A stretch of DNA of 64,000 nt from an uncultured Clostridia bacterium (lineage in GTDB: Bacteria > Bacillota > Clostridia > Oscillospirales > Oscillospiraceae), in contig CAMWFH010000001.1 of NCBI GenBank assembly GCA_947173485.1, positions 124,001 to 188,000 of the forward strand, read 5' to 3'. Both the position numbers and the translations under genes were made by a program. The notes beneath the pieces were generated by a model that made no database searches, was not told the origin of the DNA, and was given only the letters and a program-made list of their open reading frames with translations. How positions within the stretch are numbered: position 1 is the first letter of the stretch; each line of letters starts with the position of its first letter. Positions 59,364 to 64,000 of the stretch are shown in pieces.

Positions 59364-59413
59364 TTGACAAAGCAGATATGCTGTGCTATATTCTTTTACA
59401 GAACAGTTGTTCT
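59364..59413 (+). promoter_or_regulatory. Strong promoter with SOS-like operator and no obvious gene
   Basis: TTGACA (59364-59369), a 17-base spacer and TATATT (59387-59392) form a near-perfect promoter. A palindrome AGAACAGTTGTTCT (59400-59413) covers the start point; its GAAC-N4-GTTC core resembles the Gram-positive LexA box. It diverges from the S24 gene. The next ~200 bases hold no credible protein gene and then run antisense to the tRNA genes, so a small RNA or peptide may be made. Confidence 0.7.
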
Positions 59414-59564
59414 AGTATATGATACAGCTGTTCCCCCGCAGTCCGCGCTCCCCCAGCCGGACCGCGGGAGGCGTCTCACGTCTCTCCCCTGCCCGCCCCG
59501 AAGGGGGACAGGCCGTCAGGACGCTGTGCAAGAGCGGGGGATCTGCCCCTTGCGGAGGTGCTGT

Positions 59565-59606
59565 AAAAAAAGAAAGACCCGCCGGGCCAAAGCCTGCGGA
59601 TCTTTC
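59565..59606 (-). terminator. Terminator of the tRNA-Thr/tRNA-Tyr unit
   Basis: On the minus strand an imperfect stem opens with AAAGATCCGC, closes with GCGGGTCTTT and is followed by CTTTTTTT. Confidence 0.88.
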
Positions 59607-59607
59607 C

Positions 59608-59692
59608 TGGTGGGAGCGGGTGGATTCGAACCACCGAAGTCGTCGACAACAGATTTACAGTCTGCCCCCTTTGGCCACTCGGGAACGCTCCC
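59608..59692 (-). tRNA. tRNA-Tyr (GTA)
   Basis: On the minus strand the acceptor GGGAGCG pairs with CGCTCCC, the anticodon loop is CTGTAAA (GTA), there is a long variable arm, the T-loop is GTTCGAATC and CCA is encoded. It is a class II tRNA of 82 bases plus CCA. Confidence 0.95.
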
Positions 59693-59744
59693 ATATCAGT
59701 GTCCCACCAAAAGGTCTCCCATAGATGCTGCGAGAGGGGAGGCG

Positions 59745-59820
59745 TGGAGCTGGTAGACGGACTCGAACCCCCGACCTGCTGATTACAAATCAGCTGCTCT
59801 ACCAACTGAGCTATACCAGC
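59745..59820 (-). tRNA. tRNA-Thr (TGT)
   Basis: On the minus strand the acceptor GCTGGTA pairs with TACCAGC, the anticodon stem CTGAT/ATCAG carries TGT, the T-loop is GTTCGAGTC and CCA is encoded. It is transcribed with tRNA-Tyr from the promoter at 59840-59868. Confidence 0.95.
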
Positions 59821-59839
59821 ATTTCCAGCAGCAAGGGTT

Positions 59840-59868
59840 ATAATAGCAGATTTTCGCCCTCTTGTCAA
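59840..59868 (-). promoter_or_regulatory. Promoter of the tRNA unit
   Basis: On the minus strand: TTGACA (59863-59868), a 17-base spacer and TATTAT (59840-59845), close to consensus. Confidence 0.88.
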
Positions 59869-59916
59869 CCGATTTTTTAAGATCTTTGAAAATTTTTTAG
59901 TAAGGAGGGGTGTATC

Positions 59917-60108
59917 ATGCGATACACCAAAAAGCAGCGGCAGGACCTCCAGCGCCAGCCCGGCGGCGCCCAGTGCGGGCGCTGCGGCCGCCGTCTCACG
60001 CAAGGCGCTTCCTGCTGGTACATCAACGGCGTCCTGCTGTGCAGGGCCTGCCTTTTGGACTATGCCATGGGGTTCTTCGCCCCCCACCGGGAGGAGGCGG
60101 CCCCTTGA
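59917..60108 (+). CDS. Small CxxC zinc-ribbon-like protein
   Basis: This 63-residue protein has two Cys pairs (CGRCGRR and CRACL), a likely zinc ribbon, and a basic N-terminus. The ATG follows AAGGAGG. Its TGA overlaps a TTG start of the next gene. I do not know its function; with the two following genes it looks like a phage-derived or mobile small-gene cassette. Confidence 0.65.
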   Translation: MRYTKKQRQDLQRQPGGAQCGRCGRRLTQGASCWYINGVLLCRACLLDYAMGFFAPHREEAAP

Positions 60109-60365
60109 CCGGCTACCTGACCTTAAAGGAGATGGCCCAGGTCTACCGGGCCAACAACGCCCTGCTCCGCGCCCGGATGAGCGAGCTGCGCACCGCCCTG
60201 CGCACCAGCCGGGACGATGCGGAGCGGGAGCAGCTGAAGCAGCGGGTCTCCGTCCTGAACACCATTTACCGGGAGGGCCGGGAGACCGCTGTCTATATGG
60301 AGCGCTACTATGTGGGAAGGAGGCGGCGCCATGGTCAGACCAGCCCTCACCCTGCGGGACAATGA
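60105..60365 (+). CDS. Small helical protein, unknown
   Basis: This 86-residue basic helical protein (LTLKEMAQVYRANNALLRAR, then REQLKQRVSVLNTIYREGRE) has no recognised domain. The start is taken as TTG, overlapping the previous stop (TTGA); the later ATG (MAQVY) lacks SD spacing. Its C-terminus overlaps the sigma-like gene by 35 bases. Confidence 0.5.
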   Translation: MTGYLTLKEMAQVYRANNALLRARMSELRTALRTSRDDAEREQLKQRVSVLNTIYREGRETAVYMERYYVGRRRRHGQTSPHPAGQ

Positions 60366-60627
60366 GATCCAGGGGGACCTGAGCCGCTGGCTGCGGTCGG
60401 AGAGCGGCGACAACTCCGAACGGCTGGAGCGGCTGCGCCGGAACCTCCGCCGGGCCAGGGACGCCGAGCTGACCGAGCGGCAGCGGGAGATGGTCCATCT
60501 CTACTATGACCGGGGCCATTCCATGAGCAAGATCGCTATGGAGCTGTCGGTGAACAAGTCCACTGTCTCCCGGACCATCGCCCGGGCCAGACGGCGGCTG
60601 TACCGCTATTTGAAATATAGCCTATGA
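60331..60627 (+). CDS. Sigma-70 region-4-like HTH protein
   Basis: This 98-residue protein has a C-terminal helix-turn-helix of region-4 type (ELTERQREMVHLYYDRGHSM, then SKIAMELSVNKSTVSRTIAR) and an N-terminal acidic/basic helix. No region 2 is present, so it is not a full sigma factor. Similar proteins act as late-gene regulators in phages. The ATG follows GGAGG. A perfect palindromic terminator follows. Confidence 0.75.
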   Translation: MVRPALTLRDNEIQGDLSRWLRSESGDNSERLERLRRNLRRARDAELTERQREMVHLYYDRGHSMSKIAMELSVNKSTVSRTIARARRRLYRYLKYSL

Positions 60628-60631
60628 GAAG

Positions 60632-60662
60632 GGGGAGCCGGCGCGCCGGCTCCCCTCTTTTA
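60632..60662 (+). terminator. Terminator of the small-gene cassette
   Basis: A perfect 24-bp palindrome (arm GGGGAGCCGGCG) is followed by TCTTTTAT. Confidence 0.88.
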
Positions 60663-60758
60663 TATATATAATGATAGCCCCTATCGCTCCAACAGGGGGC
60701 GCGGGATGGACAGGACCAGCGGGATACAGGAAAAAATGAGTGGATCTGAAAGTTTTGG

Positions 60759-60787
60759 TTGACGAGCGGGCAGAATTGTGGTATAGT
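60759..60787 (+). promoter_or_regulatory. Promoter of rpmG-secE-nusG-rplK-rplA
   Basis: TTGACG (60759-60764), a 17-base spacer and TATAGT (60782-60787), with TGG before the -10. A ~125-base leader follows before rpmG. Upstream, 60663-60758 shows nothing else. Confidence 0.82.
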
Positions 60788-60921
60788 CAATTTTACCTGT
60801 GGAAATGGGTCTATTTTTCTGCGCTTTTCCGCCTTCCCGCGCAGAGGGACCCTTCCGGGCAGGGAGGCAATCGGGCGCGGACAGGAAGCCCGCGCACCAT
60901 AGATAAGGAGGTGCCGATCAG

Positions 60922-61071
60922 ATGCGCGTAAAGATCACTCTTCGCTGCAACGAGTGCAAGCACAGGAACTACAACACCGTGAAGAACAAGAAGAACGACC
61001 CCGACCGTCTGGAGATGAACAAGTATTGTCCCTTCTGCCGGAAGCATACGGTCCACAGCGAGACGAAGTAA
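60922..61071 (+). CDS. rpmG: Ribosomal protein L33
   Basis: This 49-residue zinc-type L33 (CNEC and CPFC pairs) starts [20 protein letters not shown]. The ATG follows AAGGAGGTG. The rpmG-secE-nusG order is standard in Firmicutes. Confidence 0.96.
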   Translation: MRVKITLRCNECKHRNYNTVKNKKNDPDRLEMNKYCPFCRKHTVHSETK

Positions 61072-61089
61072 GAGGAAGGAATCATAAGC

Positions 61090-61326
61090 ATGGCTGATGA
61101 GAAGAAGGTCGACAAAAAGGCCGAAAAGAAGAAAGGCGGCATGGGCCGCTGGTTCCGGGAGATGCGCAGCGAGCTGAAAAAGGTCGTCTGGCCCTCTCCC
61201 GCCAAGGTGGTCAAGAACACCTCTACGGTGATCCTCTGCTCCTTGGGGATCGGCGCGTTCATCTGGGTGTTCGACTATGTGGCCGCGCTGGGCGTCAAGA
61301 CCCTGCTGGGTCTCTTCGGCGCCTGA
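61090..61326 (+). CDS. secE: Preprotein translocase subunit SecE
   Basis: This 78-residue protein has a Lys-rich N-terminus, an amphipathic helix (WFREMRSELKKVVWPS) and a single membrane helix (about 50-72). It is part of the SecYEG channel. It lies directly before nusG. Confidence 0.95.
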   Translation: MADEKKVDKKAEKKKGGMGRWFREMRSELKKVVWPSPAKVVKNTSTVILCSLGIGAFIWVFDYVAALGVKTLLGLFGA

Positions 61327-61342
61327 GGACGGCAAGAGTACG

Positions 61343-61870
61343 ATGGCTGACAACGCGAAATGGTATGTCGTCCATACCTATTCCGGCTATGAGAACGCCG
61401 TCAAGGCCACGATCGAAAAGTTCGTGACTCACCGGAAGATGGAGGACATGATCCTGGATATCCAGATCCCCCTGGAGAAGGTCACCGAGGTCACCGAGGC
61501 CGGTGCGGTCAAAGAGGTGGAGCGGAAGATCTTCCCCGGCTACGTCCTCATCAAGATGATCATGACCGACGATACCTGGCACCTGGTCCGCAACGTCCGG
61601 GGCGTCACCGGCTTCGTGGGCACCGCCAACAAGGCCATCCCCCTGACCGAGGACGAGGTCCTGGCCTGGGGCATGGAGAAGCGGGAGATCGTGGTCAAGT
61701 ACAACGTGGGCGACAGCGTCCGCATCACAGACGGCCCCCTGGAGGGCTACGACGGCGACGTGGACAGCATCGAGCCGGAGAAGAACAAGGTCACCGTGGT
61801 GGTGTCCATGTTCGGCCGGGAGACCCCGGTGGAGCTGGAGCTGGACCAGGTGGAAGTCGTCAAGGACTGA
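61343..61870 (+). CDS. nusG: Transcription termination/antitermination factor NusG
   Basis: This 175-residue protein has an NGN domain (KWYVVHTYSGYENAVKATIE and KIFPGYVLIKMIMTDDTWHL) and a C-terminal KOW domain (VGDSVRITDGPLEGYDGDVD). It binds RNA polymerase. The ATG is chosen over a longer frame that overlaps secE. Confidence 0.97.
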   Translation: MADNAKWYVVHTYSGYENAVKATIEKFVTHRKMEDMILDIQIPLEKVTEVTEAGAVKEVERKIFPGYVLIKMIMTDDTWHLVRNVRGVTGFVGTANKAIPLTEDEVLAWGMEKREIVVKYNVGDSVRITDGPLEGYDGDVDSIEPEKNKVTVVVSMFGRETPVELELDQVEVVKD

Positions 61871-61876
61871 TCTTTT

Positions 61877-61912
61877 CCTCCGCCTCCCGGCGGAGGACGT
61901 GGGAGGGACTTT
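61877..61912 (+). promoter_or_regulatory. Stem-loops before rplK (possible L1 autoregulation site)
   Basis: CCTCCGCC pairs with GGCGGAGG, and a second hairpin GGGA-C-TTTCG-TCCC follows. L1 often represses its own operon by binding this leader; that function here is inferred only from position. Confidence 0.35.
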
Positions 61913-61956
61913 CGTCCCGCCGACACCACATTCAAGAATAAGGAGGTGCCTGGAAT

Positions 61957-62382
61957 ATGGCACAGAAAGTCGTAGGATACGTCAAACTGCAGATCCCCGC
62001 GGGGAAAGCGACCCCCGCCCCCCCCGTTGGCCCCGCTCTGGGCCAGCACGGCGTGAACATCGCCGCTTTCACCAAGGAGTTCAATGAGCGGACCAAGAAC
62101 GACATGGGCATGATCATCCCCGTGGTCATCACCGTCTACGCCGACCGCTCCTTCACCTTCGTGACCAAGACCCCCCCGGCTGCGGTGCTCATCAAGAAGT
62201 ACTGCAACATCGACAAGGCTTCCGGCGTGCCCAACAAGACCAAGGTGGCCACCATCAGCAAGGCCGATGTCCAGAAGATCGCGGAGATCAAGATGCCTGA
62301 CCTGAACGCGGCCAGCTTGGAATCCGCCATGAGCATGATCGCCGGCACCGCCCGCTCCATGGGCGTGGTCGTGGGCGAGTAA
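61957..62382 (+). CDS. rplK: Ribosomal protein L11
   Basis: This 141-residue protein has the L11 signature ([20 protein letters not shown] then [14 protein letters not shown]). It is a target of thiopeptides and of RelA activation. The SD is AAGGAGGTG. Confidence 0.97.
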   Translation: MAQKVVGYVKLQIPAGKATPAPPVGPALGQHGVNIAAFTKEFNERTKNDMGMIIPVVITVYADRSFTFVTKTPPAAVLIKKYCNIDKASGVPNKTKVATISKADVQKIAEIKMPDLNAASLESAMSMIAGTARSMGVVVGE

Positions 62383-62395
62383 GGAGGGTGCAGAG

Positions 62396-63088
62396 ATGTT
62401 TAGAGGTAAGAAATATAAGGACAGCGCCAAGCAGATCGACCGCTCCGTCCAGTATGAGCCCCAGGATGCCTTTGCCCTGCTCTGCAAGACCGCTTCCGCC
62501 AAGTTCGACGAGACCGTCGAGCTCCATGTGAAGCTGGGCGTCGACTCCCGCCACGCCGACCAGCAGGTCCGCGGCGCCATCGTCCTGCCCCACGGCACCG
62601 GCAAGACCCGCCGGGTGCTGGTGTTCGCCAAGGGCGACAAGGCCGAGGCCGCCAAGGCCGCCGGCGCGGACTTCGTAGGCGAGATGGACATGGTGGAGAA
62701 GATCCAGAAGGAGAACTGGTTCGACTTCGACGTGGTGGTCGCCACCCCCGACATGATGGGCGTGGTGGGCCGTCTGGGTAAGCTGCTGGGCCCCAAGGGC
62801 CTGATGCCCTCCCCCAAGGCCGGCACCGTCACCCCCGACGTGGGCAAGGCTGTGCAGGAGGTCAAGGCCGGTAAGATCGAGTACCGCCTGGACAAGACCA
62901 ACATCATCCACTGCCCCATCGGCAAGGTCTCCTTCGGCCCCGAGAAGCTGAGCGAGAACTTCAACGCCCTCATGGGCGCCATCATCAAGGCTAAGCCCGC
63001 CGCCGCCAAGGGCCAGTATGTGAAGAGCTGCGTCACCGCCTCCACCATGGGCCCCGGCATCAAGATCAACGCCGCCAAGGGCGTGTGA
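62396..63088 (+). CDS. rplA: Ribosomal protein L1
   Basis: This 230-residue protein has two L1 domains; signature [17 protein letters not shown] and [20 protein letters not shown]. The operon ends here with a hairpin; rplJ and rplL do not follow. Confidence 0.97.
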   Translation: MFRGKKYKDSAKQIDRSVQYEPQDAFALLCKTASAKFDETVELHVKLGVDSRHADQQVRGAIVLPHGTGKTRRVLVFAKGDKAEAAKAAGADFVGEMDMVEKIQKENWFDFDVVVATPDMMGVVGRLGKLLGPKGLMPSPKAGTVTPDVGKAVQEVKAGKIEYRLDKTNIIHCPIGKVSFGPEKLSENFNALMGAIIKAKPAAAKGQYVKSCVTASTMGPGIKINAAKGV

Positions 63089-63124
63089 GCTCACGTTCAA
63101 AGACATCGTCACATAGCGCACAAG

Positions 63125-63153
63125 AAGGCCGTCCGTGAAAACGGGCGGCCTTT
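63125..63153 (+). terminator. Terminator after rplA
   Basis: A stem AAGGCCGTCCGT/ACGGGCGGCCTT with a GAAA loop; T-tract is short. Confidence 0.72.
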
Positions 63154-63157
63154 CCGC

Positions 63158-63186
63158 TTGCCTTTCTTCTGCCGTTATGCTATACT
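63158..63186 (+). promoter_or_regulatory. Promoter of the 63226 gene
   Basis: TTGCCT (63158-63163), a 17-base spacer and TATACT (63181-63186). Confidence 0.68.
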
Positions 63187-63225
63187 GCATATACCAGGTC
63201 CATAGTTTGATAGGAGGTATATGAC

Positions 63226-63465
63226 ATGAAAAAGGCAGGCTTGTCCGTTACACTGTTCGTGTTCGCTTTCATCGCTTCTTACCTGTTTTGCTGCTACTTG
63301 ATCCCAGGCTGGAGGATCAAGCTGTATGCCGATCCTCTGACGTATTTTTTTGCAAGCGTAAAACATATGGTATTTTTGAAGAGCCTGGTCTCCCTTGTGG
63401 CCGGCGCAGTCACCGGCGCGCTCCCTATCGTCATCTGCAAGCTGGCTGTGCAGGAAAACAGGTGA
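63226..63465 (+). CDS. Small membrane protein, unknown
   Basis: This 79-residue protein has two membrane helices: about residues 5-26 and 50-72. The ATG follows an AGGAGG SD, and its own promoter is upstream. I do not recognise a family. The GC content is lower than that of its neighbours. Confidence 0.7.
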   Translation: MKKAGLSVTLFVFAFIASYLFCCYLIPGWRIKLYADPLTYFFASVKHMVFLKSLVSLVAGAVTGALPIVICKLAVQENR

Positions 63466-63479
63466 CCGCCTGTTCGATC

Positions 63480-63509
63480 GAGCCGCCGCCCTATCCTGGG
63501 CGGCGGCTC
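63480..63509. terminator. Hairpin between the two convergent membrane genes
   Basis: A 12-base stem GAGCCGCCGCCC/GGGCGGCGGCTC is present with little T-tract on either strand; a terminator role is likely but weakly supported. Confidence 0.5.
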
Positions 63510-63563
63510 ATCAGTCTGTCGGGGGATATTTTGTCCTTCGTCTTTATATACCCAGGCTTTCTA

Positions 63564-64000
63564 TCATCTTCGCCGGGACTCTATCAGGTGCTCCCATAAG
63601 AACAGCGTCAGGAGCGAGAAAAAGCCCAGCATCCAACTATAAACGGGGAACAGGAGCCGGACCCAGCCGCTGCGGGCGACCACCGGCAGCGCTCCCCCGG
63701 CTGTCTGCCGGTAGACGGTGAGGGCATCATAGACGATCGTTCCTTCCGGGAACTGTTCTGTGGGAAGGCGTTCCGCCGGCGGCTGGCGGAGCGCGTCCGC
63801 GTGTCCCGCCGCGGGGAAAGAGCCCTGGTACGCCCCCGTCTCCAGGTCGTACTGATAGACCGTATACCGGTCCTGCCAGAGGAGCAGGGAGCTGTCCCTC
63901 CCGGTCATCTGCGTATCTGCGGTGTGGTCGTGCCAGGGCACCGATACCGCCCAGAGGAACGCGCCATCCCCATCATAGGCATTGACCGCGCCGCTGTCCG
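63564..64000 (-). CDS. Membrane-anchored protein with propeller-like repeats (5' part outside window)
   Basis: The reading frame stays open to the window edge, so the start lies outside. The visible 145 residues hold repeat-like segments (AVNAYDGDGAFLWAVSVP; YTVYQYDLETGAYQGSF) that resemble beta-propeller blades, then a C-terminal membrane helix (FPVYSWMLGFFSLLTLFLW) and a basic end (ESRRR). A GTG at 63941 is internal. The function is unknown. Confidence 0.7.
   Translation of the reverse strand, partial: DSGAVNAYDGDGAFLWAVSVPWHDHTADTQMTGRDSSLLLWQDRYTVYQYDLETGAYQGSFPAAGHADALRQPPAERLPTEQFPEGTIVYDALTVYRQTAGGALPVVARSGWVRLLFPVYSWMLGFFSLLTLFLWEHLIESRRR

Noticed and set aside
59400..59570. SRP RNA or 6S RNA behind the strong promoter
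   Set aside because: The conserved SRP tetraloop region (GGAAGG-type) is not found, and I cannot draw the open 6S bubble. It is kept only as a possible unknown small RNA.
59419..59724. Plus-strand frame encoding a VDSNHRS-type sequence
   Set aside because: This is a well-known artefact of reading tRNA-Tyr on the wrong strand; the real feature is the tRNA on the minus strand.

Overview
The window reads as chromosomal DNA of a motile, high-GC (roughly 60% or more by eye), Gram-positive anaerobe of the Oscillospirales type (Intestinimonas, Flavonifractor, Lawsonibacter and Oscillibacter are comparable genera). This placement is inferred from gene content: a Bacillus/Clostridium-style fla/che operon, FliY plus CheC, CsrA-FliW control, no L-ring or P-ring genes, a SAM-I riboswitch before metK, and a B12-dependent MetH whose activation domain is a separate gene.

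Positions 1-31048 (all minus strand) hold a nearly complete flagellar export, basal-body, switch and motor operon. In transcription order the main block is flgB-flgC-[lipoprotein]-fliE-fliF-fliG-fliH-fliI-fliJ-[unknown]-fliK-flgD-[TIGR02530]-flgE-flbD-motA-motB-fliM-fliY-cheY-fliO-fliP-fliQ-fliR-flhB-flhA-fliA-flgF-flgG-cheC. A sigma-A-type promoter (24986-25014) precedes it. Upstream lies a second block, flgM-flgN-flgK-flgL-[DUF6470]-fliW-csrA, with a sigma-28-like promoter in front of flgM and a hairpin terminator after csrA. fliL and flhF/flhG are missing from their usual places, and fliD and fliS are not in the window.

Positions 31216-50798 hold housekeeping and envelope genes: a PilZ protein, an ATP-grasp ligase, metH with its reactivation partner, metG, cdd, hpf, an Rpn-type nuclease, an asparagine synthase paired with a D-aspartate-ligase-like ATP-grasp enzyme, a three-gene gtr glycosylation cassette (GtrII/GtrB/GtrA), the paired radical-SAM genes TIGR03960/TIGR03936, and a DUF4317 protein.

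Positions 50911-56980 are the most interesting part and look like a flagellin control locus. A small serine recombinase gene ends in a strong terminator. A 116-bp segment follows, bounded by two 22-bp near-palindromes. Inside it is a near-consensus sigma-28 promoter that points away from the flagellin. Next come a recombinase paralog without a catalytic domain, a divergent second CsrA with a C-terminal extension, a leader with a CsrA-type GGA hairpin, a 910-residue flagellin, a leftover 3' end of a second flagellin gene, and the flagellin lysine methylase fliB. I see no good sigma-28 promoter directly before the flagellin. The simplest reading is a phase-variable flagellin operon caught in the OFF orientation. 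This is a hypothesis from sequence alone.

Positions 57034-64000 hold metK under a SAM-I riboswitch, an XRE/S24 repressor with a divergent operator, tRNA-Thr and tRNA-Tyr, a cassette of three small phage-like genes, the rpmG-secE-nusG-rplK-rplA operon, and two membrane proteins, the last cut by the window edge. Most coding DNA is strongly GC-rich. The central variable parts of flagellin and hook protein use a visibly different, AT-richer codon mix.
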